From assembly GCF_002834235.1 (NCBI RefSeq), contig NZ_NNBY01000046.1, positions 1-39,776 of the forward strand: 39,776 nucleotides of DNA, in the 5' to 3' direction. The notes below the pieces were generated by a model. It had not been told where the DNA came from, ran no database searches, and worked only from the letters and a program-made list of their open reading frames with translations. The translations under genes were made by a program, and so were the position numbers. The DNA comes from Ruminococcus bromii (GTDB lineage Bacteria > Bacillota > Clostridia > Oscillospirales > Acutalibacteraceae). Shown piece after piece: positions 1-8,008 of the stretch (position 1 is its first letter; each line of letters begins with the position of its first letter).

Positions 1-827
1 AGCATTTGTTGAATATAGCGTATGTCAACATCTTCTTCAAGCAGTAGAGTTGCAAAAGAGTGACGAAACATATGCGGAGTAATGTGCAGCGGCACTTCCG
101 CACCGATTACATAGTTGGTAATCATATTACGAACAGATTGTTCAGATAGACGGTTGCCGAGTCTATTTATAAAGAAAAATTTGTTGTTTGCTATTTCAAA
201 TTTAAATGATTGATTATACTTTTTGAGCAACTCCTGAACATTTTGATTGCAGATTTGAATCAGGCGTTCTTTTGAGCCCTTTCCGTAAATTTTGATTATG
301 TAATCATTAAAATCAATTTGTTCAGTCGTGAGTGTGCATAATTCTGAAATCCTCATTCCGGTGGCAAATAACAACTCGAGTATAAGTGCATTCCGCAGAG
401 CAACTTTCTTAGTATAGTCAGTTTTAGCTTTGGTAAGTTGTAGATAAGCAAACCTAATAATTTGCTCAATATTATTTATGGGAATAGTTTTTGGGAGAAT
501 AAAGGGTTCTTTATACTTGATTTGTATCTTATGAAAAGGGTTAATATCAATAAGTTCCTCAATTTCAAGATAGTGAAAAAATGCTTTTAGCGAAGCGATT
601 TTTCGTTTAACACTCTTAGGTTTGTACTTACAGTGCAGTAAATTTATATATTGCTCAATGGATTTTTTGTTTGTCCATTCAATAGCAGATTCCATAGTGA
701 ATTCAAAATACTGCCTTAAATCAATAGTGTATGATTTTATCGTTTTCTGATCAAGATTTTTTCTTGAAAGGCAAAAGTTTAGATAATCAGTTGTTAGATT
801 ATTTGCTTGTACATTTTTTATTTCCAT
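1..827 (-). CDS. Tyrosine recombinase/integrase (XerC/D-like), partial
   Basis: Site-specific tyrosine recombinase that would catalyse integration and excision of the surrounding island. The reading frame is open from ATG at 827 down to the window edge, giving 275 residues without the C-terminus. An N-terminal SAM-like core-binding domain spans about residues 8-95. The catalytic domain shows the first Arg in ATGMRISELC (R159), the beta-hairpin Lys in YGKGSKER (K184) and the HxxR box in HMFRHSFAT (H252, R255). The second His/Trp and the tyrosine nucleophile lie beyond the edge, so activity cannot be judged. The start is supported by GGAG about 8 bases upstream. The gene points away from the cargo. 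Its 5' region carries spaced repeats of an ATTTTGCATAA-type motif, possible recombinase or directionality-factor sites. Size and layout fit the short Xer-type integrases of Firmicute islands. Confidence 0.9.
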   Translation of the reverse strand, partial: MEIKNVQANNLTTDYLNFCLSRKNLDQKTIKSYTIDLRQYFEFTMESAIEWTNKKSIEQYINLLHCKYKPKSVKRKIASLKAFFHYLEIEELIDINPFHKIQIKYKEPFILPKTIPINNIEQIIRFAYLQLTKAKTDYTKKVALRNALILELLFATGMRISELCTLTTEQIDFNDYIIKIYGKGSKERLIQICNQNVQELLKKYNQSFKFEIANNKFFFINRLGNRLSEQSVRNMITNYVIGAEVPLHITPHMFRHSFATLLLEEDVDIRYIQQM

Positions 828-858
828 CGCATATAGCTCCTTATATTTAATAAAATTA

Positions 859-1000
859 TTATGCAATAGAAAACAAAGAAAGTCTATTCAAATGCCTAGA
901 TTTATTTTGCATAAAAGTATGTTTATAAAGCAGTGAACAAGATTCTATTATGCAAAATACATAAAAATACCGTGTGAAATTTTATAACTGATTTGCGTAA
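859..1000. repeat. Four spaced TTATGCAAAATA-type motifs upstream of the integrase
   Basis: TTATGCAAAATA occurs exactly at 948-959 and exactly in inverted orientation at 903-914. Diverged copies lie at 859-868 (plus orientation, TTATGCAATA) and around 991-1000 (inverted, TTTGCGTAA). The motifs alternate in orientation and are centred about 43-45 bases apart. Repeats like this beside an integrase gene can be arm-type sites for the recombinase or sites for an excision factor or repressor; which one is inference. Confidence 0.5.
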
Positions 1001-1006
1001 AAGTTA

Positions 1007-1035
1007 TTTAAACATTTGTCGAATTATGTTATAAT
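1007..1035 (+). promoter_or_regulatory. Possible extended -10 promoter
   Basis: TGTTATAAT at 1027-1035 is a perfect extended -10 element. The -35 at 1007-1012 (TTTAAA, 17-base spacer) is weak. It points rightward toward the ATP-grasp gene, 257 bases away, so it would give a long leader that includes the shared 26-bp element. The region 828-1291 contains no convincing gene. Confidence 0.4.
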
Positions 1036-1219
1036 TAATACCATAAGGGTAATTATAAATATTTTTGTATTACGTACCCGAAATATAGATTTAGTTAAGG
1101 TTTAATACTTTTTTCTTAGAATGAGATTAAGCACTACATAGACATACACCAGTTGAATGTAAGATATGTAGCGTATTTTGTTAACAGAAATGTATTATTG
1201 ACCTTATCTGAAAATAATG

Positions 1220-1245
1220 AATAAAGGATAACTTACAATTATCTA
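1220..1245 (+). promoter_or_regulatory. 26-bp shared upstream element, copy 1 (ATP-grasp gene)
   Basis: This 26-base sequence is perfectly repeated in inverted orientation at 4698-4723. In both places it sits just upstream of a start codon and reads in the same sense as the gene it precedes. It contains the dyad GATAA-N7-TTATC (1227-1243) and ends in TATCTA, which could serve as a -10 with a poor -35 16 bases upstream. A TTGACC lies at 1198-1203. Read as a common operator or promoter for the two convergent genes; the regulator is unknown. Confidence 0.6.
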
Positions 1246-1291
1246 ATAATTTACAATTGGCAAAGCAATTTATTAGCTTGGAGAAGGAAAA

Positions 1292-2377
1292 ATGATAAAA
1301 AATAAAATTAATAATTACATTAGGAAAAGTAAAGAATATTCAAAAAAAGTTGTAATTGCAATTGTGGGTAATGCCAAGGAAATTACTAAAGTCGATGAAG
1401 ATTACACAAACGGTACATCTATCGTTTCAGAATATTATGCTTTGCAAAAATTCAATCAGATTGTCGATACTTTAAAAAGCGAAGGCTTTGAAACTATTTC
1501 ATATTATGATGAAATGGATTTCATCTATGATGTTTTAACACATCGGATACGTAATAATTATTATAAACCTATTATAGTGTTTAATTTTGCACAAAAAGGC
1601 ATTGTCCATGGAAGGAAGTCTCTAATTCCGTTGTTTTGTGAAATGAATAGTATTATACATACTAACAGTGATCCTATGGTTTGTAGTCTGACAAGAGAAA
1701 AGTATTTTTGGTACAAACTTTTAAATGGTATATGCCCAGTTTGCCCTACCTGGGAGTATGATGCAAAATTAAATTGGAATTCTGGAAAACCAGAAACAGG
1801 AACAAAAGTAATTGCCAAACTTGAAAACCAGTGTTCAAGTATCGGTCTTACATCTGAAAATGTATTTACCTTTTCAGATGCAAAAATAGATTTCTTATAT
1901 AATTTATCCACTAAATATAGTTGCCGAGTTATCCTTCAAAAGTTTATTGAAGGATATGAAGTTGAATTTCCGTTTTGTTATGATGGAAATGAAGCATTTT
2001 GTTTAAAGCCGCAGGGGATTAAGATTAAGGGCGAAAATTATATAGGAGAAAAAATTCTTGATTATGATGCTCGCAGAACACATAGTTACGAGTTTTATAA
2101 TTTTGATGAATTCAATCCAGAATTATCGCAAGATATTTCATCAAGTATTGTTAGGGTTGCGAAGATAATGAATTTACAGGGTATGGGAAGAATCGATTGT
2201 AGAATAGACAAGGCTGATAACTTCTTTATTACCGATATTAATTCTAACCCTCATCTCATAGAAATTGCTTCTCCTTCTGAATCATTAAAGCAACTAGGAT
2301 TTAGTGAGTATTCTGATTTACTAAATCTTATTATCGGAATAACTATCACTCGTCATCCCAATCAAATAATGTTGTAA
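1292..2377 (+). CDS. ATP-grasp ligase-like protein (D-Ala-D-Ala ligase fold)
   Basis: 361-residue ATP-grasp enzyme, expected to couple a carboxylate to an amine or other nucleophile through an acyl-phosphate; the substrate is unknown. Fold motifs appear in order: the ATP-binding Lys strand VIAKLE (173-178) followed by CSSIG (181-185) in the flexible-loop position, the QKFIEGYEVEFP strand (216-227), the GMGRIDCRID strand (297-306) and the metal-binding DINSNP (315-320), matching the GxxRxD and ExNxxPG motifs of D-alanine-D-alanine ligases but with Asp in the Glu position. The N-terminal 120 residues resemble a preATP-grasp domain. The start has GGAGAAGG just upstream. Its last 32 bases overlap the 3' end of the convergent NTPase gene, and both share a 26-bp upstream element, suggesting joint function. 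It is not a cell-wall ligase by context. Peptide tagging or small-molecule modification are alternatives. Confidence 0.8.
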   Translation: MIKNKINNYIRKSKEYSKKVVIAIVGNAKEITKVDEDYTNGTSIVSEYYALQKFNQIVDTLKSEGFETISYYDEMDFIYDVLTHRIRNNYYKPIIVFNFAQKGIVHGRKSLIPLFCEMNSIIHTNSDPMVCSLTREKYFWYKLLNGICPVCPTWEYDAKLNWNSGKPETGTKVIAKLENQCSSIGLTSENVFTFSDAKIDFLYNLSTKYSCRVILQKFIEGYEVEFPFCYDGNEAFCLKPQGIKIKGENYIGEKILDYDARRTHSYEFYNFDEFNPELSQDISSSIVRVAKIMNLQGMGRIDCRIDKADNFFITDINSNPHLIEIASPSESLKQLGFSEYSDLLNLIIGITITRHPNQIML

Positions 2378-4673
2378 ATACAAAGCCCTGCTGATGTAAA
2401 CAAAAATAATTTTTAATTGACTCTACATTACTTTTATATGCATTCATCCATTCGGAAGCAGAACTGCATTTATCAAAGTTTTTGATAGTCTTAATAATGG
2501 TATTCAATTCTGTCGATCTTTCAGAATAATGTACATCTTCTTTTGAAATATACACATCACTTAATATTTTTAGTGCTCTTTCTTTATCTTTATTTTGCAT
2601 AAAATCCAAAATTGCATAGTTGCAAAAAACTCGATATTTATAAACACCTTCTTTGTCATTTTTGACAGATGGGTCATTGTATTTATCCTCAAGTAATGAA
2701 ATAGATTTTTCTATTTGATCAAATAATGCTAATGAAATAGCATAATTAGAGCAAATAAATATATTATCCGCCATTCCCATAGTTTTTTCGTATAATTTCT
2801 CAAAGGATGTACATATATCATATTCTCTATCACCATAGATTAATTGATATATTAAACCATTATTCTCATACACCTCTTCTCTGGGAAATCGATAATTAAA
2901 GTGTTCTTCTCTTAATTTTTTTATTTTCTCTATATTTCTGAGTGCATCAATTTGATTACCGTTTATCAAATTTAGTGCTAATGCGTTGTTAAGTGAGATA
3001 TATGTTTCTTTGATATAATTTGGATTCTTTGAAAAATATTCTATGCTTTTGTTAATTGCAACAATACTGCTTTCGTAGGAGTGTATATTACTATATTTTC
3101 GATATATAACATTTAGATAATACTCAATACCAGGACTATGGTTTTCATTTATAATGTTTAGAAATTTATTCTCCATCTTTGTGCTTTGAATTCGCGCTTG
3201 TTTGTAATTACCGTTGTGTATAAGGGCTGCAATTTTGCGAGTTTCGATTCTATATCTAAGGTATTCATCGATATTATAATTTTTTTCATCGTAGTTTAAA
3301 ATCTCAATTGCTTCTTTACGATCTCTTCCATCAATCGACTTAATTAGAGACTGGCTTTTTAGCAATAAAAATTCTTCCTTTATTGGAGATGTAAGTATAT
3401 GTACTTCGATAATGTCATTTATTGTTTGTATAGAATCTTCGTAATTGTTGTTATTTGCTTTTGAGTATGCTTTAAAATAGTTGTCGACAATAACGTATTC
3501 ATCTTCTGATAAAGAAAATTCTTCCTTTCTAACATTCCCCTCATTTCGTATTTGTTGAAATATAGCTTGAAGTAAATATGTATTTGCTTTTCGATTGTTT
3601 GCGAGTTTCGCAAATGCATATTTTTCTTGATATTGATTTGGATAATAAGCATTTATTAGTTTTACAATATCGTTATAAATTTTTATCTTTTGTTCTTTCG
3701 GAATTGTTGAAAAGATTTTTTTTATTATCCCAAATATGATTTGATAGCAATTGTTAGATTGATTTACATATTTATTTTCATCTGCGAAATTCATATAATA
3801 ATCTATTATATTCACTTCTTCTGACAACAGGAATGATAAGTCTAAATCAGAAAAGTATTTATTGCTAATTGCTATAACATTTAAAATATATTTTAATTTA
3901 TCAGAAAATTCTTCTAAATTAATTTTGTTGTTTACAAGTTTTTCTATATTATTATTTATGTCAAGCAAATCTAGATCTTCATCTATTCTTTTGTGGTTAA
4001 TATCATTTATAATTGACGATATCAATTCAATATTTCCATTTGCGTTTTTAAGTATAAAACACATTACCTCATTGGTTAGATTAATATCAGAATTTAGATT
4101 TAATGCAGTAAAGATGCTACGAGAGTTTTGCTCATTAAAATTAAGTTTATCGAAATAAATATCTTTTCCTATAATATTATTTATATCATGTTTATCTGGA
4201 ATAAAAATACAAACTAATCCTTTTTTTAATCTATTTTTTATCTTGGAAGAACGTATCTTATTGATTAGAGCTTTTGTTCCGTTATCCAGATCATTAAAAT
4301 TCTCAACAACTAATACAATTTTATATTTTCGAGAAGCCCTTTTGATATTCTTTATTAAATGATTTTCTAATTCAAATAATTCTTTCCTTTCAATACCAAT
4401 AGAAAGAATATCTCCTATAGAGAATTCGGGCGAGATTTCATATGAATTTAATGTTAATACTTTTATGTTTTTAATTGCAGTTAAGAAATCACTACAGTTT
4501 TGATACTGATTTGTATATGGTACAATACTAATAAATAAGCTTTTTTCAAAATTCAAACTAGATATAACTGTTTTTCTGCCACTTTTAGGTTGACCAATAA
4601 TCGTTATTGTATCGGTTGTCTGTAGTGCTAATTCTAAATGTTTTAAGTTCCTAATTTGATATTCCAAAAGCAT
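2346..4673 (-). CDS. P-loop NTPase with helical-repeat (TPR-like) C-terminus, STAND-like
   Basis: 775-residue protein with an AAA/STAND-type nucleotide-binding domain at the extreme N-terminus. The Walker A-like GQPKSGRKT is at residues 27-35, with Arg where the Lys normally sits and Lys one place later. A Walker B-like strand KIVLVVENFNDLD lies near residue 120. From about residue 320 to the end the protein is rich in paired amphipathic helices resembling TPR repeats, the usual ligand-sensing part of STAND proteins. No effector domain precedes the NTPase, so an effector may be supplied in trans, for instance by the convergent ATP-grasp enzyme (inference). The start ATG at 4673 has AGGGTGAT upstream. 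The gene is very AT-rich. The shared 26-bp element lies 25 bases upstream. Function unknown; a sensor ATPase in phage defence or a STAND regulator are the leading options. Confidence 0.7.
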   Translation of the reverse strand: MLLEYQIRNLKHLELALQTTDTITIIGQPKSGRKTVISSLNFEKSLFISIVPYTNQYQNCSDFLTAIKNIKVLTLNSYEISPEFSIGDILSIGIERKELFELENHLIKNIKRASRKYKIVLVVENFNDLDNGTKALINKIRSSKIKNRLKKGLVCIFIPDKHDINNIIGKDIYFDKLNFNEQNSRSIFTALNLNSDINLTNEVMCFILKNANGNIELISSIINDINHKRIDEDLDLLDINNNIEKLVNNKINLEEFSDKLKYILNVIAISNKYFSDLDLSFLLSEEVNIIDYYMNFADENKYVNQSNNCYQIIFGIIKKIFSTIPKEQKIKIYNDIVKLINAYYPNQYQEKYAFAKLANNRKANTYLLQAIFQQIRNEGNVRKEEFSLSEDEYVIVDNYFKAYSKANNNNYEDSIQTINDIIEVHILTSPIKEEFLLLKSQSLIKSIDGRDRKEAIEILNYDEKNYNIDEYLRYRIETRKIAALIHNGNYKQARIQSTKMENKFLNIINENHSPGIEYYLNVIYRKYSNIHSYESSIVAINKSIEYFSKNPNYIKETYISLNNALALNLINGNQIDALRNIEKIKKLREEHFNYRFPREEVYENNGLIYQLIYGDREYDICTSFEKLYEKTMGMADNIFICSNYAISLALFDQIEKSISLLEDKYNDPSVKNDKEGVYKYRVFCNYAILDFMQNKDKERALKILSDVYISKEDVHYSERSTELNTIIKTIKNFDKCSSASEWMNAYKSNVESIKNYFCLHQQGFVFTTLFDWDDE

Positions 4674-4697
4674 ATAGAATCACCCTGTTTTAAGTTA

Positions 4698-4723
4698 TAG
4701 ATAATTGTAAGTTATCCTTTATT
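4698..4723 (-). promoter_or_regulatory. 26-bp shared upstream element, copy 2 (NTPase gene)
   Basis: Exact reverse complement of 1220-1245 over all 26 bases, with the GATAA-N7-TTATC dyad at 4700-4716. It ends 25 bases before the NTPase start codon. Flanking bases diverge at once on both sides, so the identity is confined to this element. Confidence 0.6.
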
Positions 4724-4775
4724 AACATAAGAGACTAAAGTTAAAATTTATAGGGATAAGTTTTAAAATGAAAAA

Positions 4776-4796
4776 CCACAATCGCGAAGATTGTGG
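4776..4796 (-). terminator. Hairpin with T-run on the minus strand
   Basis: CCACAATC (4776-4783), loop GCGAA, GATTGTGG (4789-4796). Read on the minus strand the stem is followed by TTTTT, the form of an intrinsic terminator. It would block leftward transcription entering the NTPase gene from beyond 4800, insulating its own promoter; on the plus strand there is no T-run. Confidence 0.45.
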
Positions 4797-4869
4797 AAAA
4801 TACTAATATTTGAATGATTATGTAAAGTATCCTTTGTGAATGTGTATGGTTAGAATTGTTTTTAAAAAT

Positions 4870-4903
4870 TTTTTAATGCTACTTGTAATGGTAGCATTAA
4901 AAA
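4870..4903. promoter_or_regulatory. 13-bp perfect inverted repeat upstream of the PHP-ATPase operon
   Basis: TTTTTAATGCTAC (4870-4882) and GTAGCATTAAAAA (4891-4903) form a perfect stem with an 8-base loop, 50 bases before the start of the PHP-ATPase gene. It could be an operator or a leader hairpin. No convincing -35/-10 pair was found in 4724-4952, and there is no gene in that gap. Confidence 0.45.
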
Positions 4904-4952
4904 GTAATCTCACAAAAAATTAAATCAATTAAAATAAATTAGGTGTATAAAT

Positions 4953-7076
4953 ATGAAAATTGATCTGCATTGTCACACGAAAAAAGTAAAAAAAGGTGAT
5001 AATGAAAAAAGAAATGTTTCTTTAGAAGTGTTTAAGCAAAAAATTTCTGATGCTGATGTAAAAATTGTTGCTATTACTAATCACAATTTATTTGATTTGG
5101 AACAGTATAACATTTACTCCGAAGCCGTATCTGATTATTGTAAATTGTGGCCAGGAATTGAAATCGATATCCAAGAAGAAAACAGTAGTAGATATCATTT
5201 AATTGTAATAGCAAATCCTGAAAATGCTGAAGAATTTTCTTCTATAACTAAGGAATTATTTGATGGACAAGATTTGGATACATACACATTGAATTGCAAA
5301 GAAGTTTATGAAAAATTAAACGCATGCGATGTTATTTATATACCGCATTATCACAAAAAACCAGGTATATCTGAATCGGATTTAATAAAACTAAAGACGG
5401 TTGTAAATGATGATTCGAGGATTTTTTACGAACCTTCTGACCATAGATCTTTGGGTGTATTTGCAAACTATAATTATAGTGTGATGATTGGCAGTGATGT
5501 TCAAGATTGGAGTAAATATGAAAAAAGTACATTTGCAGATTTAAGGTTACCTGTTGAAACTTTTTCGCAATTCTGTATGATGTCTAAAAGAGATAATGTG
5601 GTTATTAATACTTTGCTGAATAAAAAAGTATCTTATCAAATGATTGCTTCTCCTCATAGTTCTGTAAAACTTAATTTAAAGATTTATGAGGACGTGAATA
5701 TTATTTTTGGACAAAAGGGTACTGGTAAAAGTGAAATATTAAATTCGCTATATACTTCAATGCTCGCAAAAGGAAAAAGTTGTGAAAAATATATTGGTAC
5801 AGAAAAAGATTATGAATTTAAAAAAGTTTTGAAGAATACAGATATGGAGGCAAATTTATCTCTTTTAGGACTTGAAGATTGTGCAAATGATTTTAAAGCA
5901 ATAAGTATGTGGACAGATACTAATCCTACTCAATTTTCTAACTATATTAACTGGTATGAAACAAAAGATAATAATAGGAATAAAAGAAGAATGAAAATCA
6001 CTGAAGCATCAAAACTTATTGAAAACAAACCTAAGCAGTATGATGTCCATGAAAAAGATAAAAAAACTATAAAACAAATATTGAAACACTTCAGCGATAT
6101 AGATATTTCAATGTACTTGAATGCTGAGAAATATGAACAACTCTTATTATTGTTCAAAGAACTCACAGATAAAGTTTTTGAAGAATTTAAAAATGACGTG
6201 ATTTCTAAATGTTCTTGTGAATTAACAAATTATAGTATTGAGAATATAAAAAATATAGCTGATAAAAATTCTAATACTATTTCAAAACCATCTTCTACAG
6301 GGTTTGGAGAGTTTGCACTGAAACGAGTAAAGTTGTGTAAAATAATAAAAAATATAATAAACGCTTTTTTAGTAGGTTCGTTTAATGAAAGAGAATATAT
6401 AGGTGAATTAGAAGAAAAAGGGAAGATATACATAAATAAAAGATATCGAATGCTTTGTGATGAATCAAGAACTGAAGAGTTCTCTAAAGGAATACAAAAA
6501 TTAAAACAAATAAAAAAGCAATTATATTTAGTGTTAAACCACATATATCGTGATGGATTAAATGATTGTTTGTCTGAATTGAAGACAATGATTGATGAAG
6601 AAAGTGTTGAAAATTTAAAGCCTTTTTTAGGTTTATCAAAACAGGTTGTCACGGAAGATGGACAAGAATATTCCCCTTCTAATGGTGAAAAAGGTATTTT
6701 ACTTCTTCAAAATATATTAAATAAAGAAGCGGATGCATATTTTCTTGACGAGCCAGAACTTGGTATGGGAAATTCATATATTGATCAAAATATTAGACCA
6801 ATAATAAGTGGTTTAGCAAAACGCAGAAAGGTAGTTGTTATTGCAACACACAATGCCAATATTGCAGTAAGAACACTTCCGTATATGACTATTTTTCGAG
6901 AACATAAAAATGGTATCTATACTACTTATGTTGGAAATCCATTTAATGATATTTTGCAAAATATTGATGATGAAAATGATTACAGAAGCTGGACTACTGA
7001 AAGTTTGCACACGCTAGAAGGTGGAGAAGAAGCTTTTTATGAAAGGAAAAATATTTATGAATCAAAAACAGATTGA
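4953..7076 (+). CDS. PHP phosphoesterase fused to ABC/SMC-type ATPase
   Basis: 707 residues joining two enzymes. Residues 1 to about 235 are a PHP domain: DLHCHT (H6, H8), ITNHN (H44), PGIEID (E70), PHYH (H132, H134) and GSDVQD (D182) give the expected cluster of metal ligands for phosphoester hydrolysis. From about 240 an ABC-type ATPase follows: Walker A GQKGTGKS (253-260), a long charged helical insertion (about 290-560), signature-like SNGEKG (576-581), Walker B YFLDEPELG with D599/E600, and switch His in ATHN (H633). The layout resembles the PHP-ATPase proteins sometimes called TrlF-like, and more broadly OLD/SMC-type ATPases fused to nuclease-like domains. Likely an ATP-gated nuclease or phosphatase. 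It is the first gene of a four-gene operon; AGGTG precedes the start. The target, DNA, RNA or nucleotide, cannot be read from sequence. Confidence 0.82.
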   Translation: MKIDLHCHTKKVKKGDNEKRNVSLEVFKQKISDADVKIVAITNHNLFDLEQYNIYSEAVSDYCKLWPGIEIDIQEENSSRYHLIVIANPENAEEFSSITKELFDGQDLDTYTLNCKEVYEKLNACDVIYIPHYHKKPGISESDLIKLKTVVNDDSRIFYEPSDHRSLGVFANYNYSVMIGSDVQDWSKYEKSTFADLRLPVETFSQFCMMSKRDNVVINTLLNKKVSYQMIASPHSSVKLNLKIYEDVNIIFGQKGTGKSEILNSLYTSMLAKGKSCEKYIGTEKDYEFKKVLKNTDMEANLSLLGLEDCANDFKAISMWTDTNPTQFSNYINWYETKDNNRNKRRMKITEASKLIENKPKQYDVHEKDKKTIKQILKHFSDIDISMYLNAEKYEQLLLLFKELTDKVFEEFKNDVISKCSCELTNYSIENIKNIADKNSNTISKPSSTGFGEFALKRVKLCKIIKNIINAFLVGSFNEREYIGELEEKGKIYINKRYRMLCDESRTEEFSKGIQKLKQIKKQLYLVLNHIYRDGLNDCLSELKTMIDEESVENLKPFLGLSKQVVTEDGQEYSPSNGEKGILLLQNILNKEADAYFLDEPELGMGNSYIDQNIRPIISGLAKRRKVVVIATHNANIAVRTLPYMTIFREHKNGIYTTYVGNPFNDILQNIDDENDYRSWTTESLHTLEGGEEAFYERKNIYESKTD

Positions 7077-7365
7077 AGTGTTACTCACAGTGGTTGGAGA
7101 GAGTGATGTTCTAAATTTTATATTAGATCAAGAAAAACCAGATGAATATGTTGTAAATTTAAATAGTGATACAAGTCAGTCTGAACTGAAAAAAGTATTT
7201 TCAAAATTGCTTGAATTAATAATTGAGAATGATGTTAAATTGGTGCTTAAAATTGCTGAAGGATACTCAAAGGTGTTATATATGGATGTTTGTACCGTGT
7301 ATATTGATGATTTAAACCGTGAAATATCAAGTGTAGCTGAATCAGTACGTAAAGATGTTTCGTAA
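7057..7365 (+). CDS. Small protein of unknown function, coupled to the PHP-ATPase
   Basis: 102-residue acidic protein, not recognised. The start at 7057 is preferred because AAAGGA lies 9 bases upstream; an upstream GTG at 7021 in the same frame lacks a good site. The start lies inside the end of the PHP-ATPase gene (20-base overlap), so translation is probably coupled, implying a stoichiometric partner. The sequence has alternating strand and helix character, with a likely amphipathic helix at SELKKVFSKLLELIIEN and no Cys/His cluster or membrane segment. It could be a binding partner, inhibitor or adaptor of the ATPase (inference). Confidence 0.65.
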   Translation: MNQKQIEVLLTVVGESDVLNFILDQEKPDEYVVNLNSDTSQSELKKVFSKLLELIIENDVKLVLKIAEGYSKVLYMDVCTVYIDDLNREISSVAESVRKDVS

Positions 7366-7420
7366 ATATTGTGCATTTGTAATGGGATAGAAGTTTACTA
7401 TTATTTGATAAGGTGATTAT

Positions 7421-8008
7421 ATGGTTAAAAACAATGATTATGATAATCTACGTGAAGAAATTTTGTATTCTAGAAAGGCTCAGGATACATTCACAATGTT
7501 TTTGTATACGTCAGTTATAACCATATTAGGTTTCGCTTTTGAACTGCAGAATTTATACTTGTTTCTTTTGCCAATTATTATAATCGTTCCTGTAGCTATT
7601 AAAGTTGCTGATTATAGAAGAACGATTGCATATATAGCTGCATATATGATTGTATTTTTAGAAAATGATTATAATAAATGGGAGACTGATAATTTTGAAT
7701 TTTCGAAAATATACCCTAGAAAAGGTATGGAAAAATTAATTCACATTTTAGAAAACTATGACGCATTTTTTCTAAATGTCGTATGTGCTTCCGTTTTTAT
7801 AGGAATGGTTGTATATAATATAATTAGTAGTAATTTAACAAACCTGTTTTTGGATATTATATTAAGCATAATAGCAATATTTACTTGTGTACTTATTTTT
7901 ATAGTAACTAGAACTTATTCGGATTATCAAAATCTTAAAGTGCTTAAGTTATCTGGATGGTTAAGATTTAATACTATTAAGATGAAAGAGGAAAATGAAA
8001 ATGAGTAA
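7421..8008 (+). CDS. Four-helix membrane protein of unknown function
   Basis: 195 residues with two pairs of predicted membrane helices: about residues 25-42 and 46-62, then about 118-135 and 142-162. A soluble stretch of some 55 residues lies between the pairs, with short charged tails. No signal peptide or catalytic motif is evident. AAGGTGAT precedes the ATG. The stop overlaps the next gene's start by 8 bases, so it is translated together with the metallophosphoesterase-NTPase. Paired-helix membrane proteins in defence operons often act as membrane-disrupting effectors or anchors; that role here is inference from context only. Confidence 0.68.
   Translation: MVKNNDYDNLREEILYSRKAQDTFTMFLYTSVITILGFAFELQNLYLFLLPIIIIVPVAIKVADYRRTIAYIAAYMIVFLENDYNKWETDNFEFSKIYPRKGMEKLIHILENYDAFFLNVVCASVFIGMVVYNIISSNLTNLFLDIILSIIAIFTCVLIFIVTRTYSDYQNLKVLKLSGWLRFNTIKMKEENENE

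Noticed and set aside
1292..2377. Housekeeping D-alanine-D-alanine ligase
   Set aside because: The metal-site Glu is Asp, the glycine-rich loops are poor matches, and the gene lies in an AT-rich island away from cell-wall genes.
1220..4723. Composite transposon bounded by the 26-bp inverted repeats
   Set aside because: No transposase inside, no target duplication seen, and both copies sit at promoter distance from start codons in matching sense.
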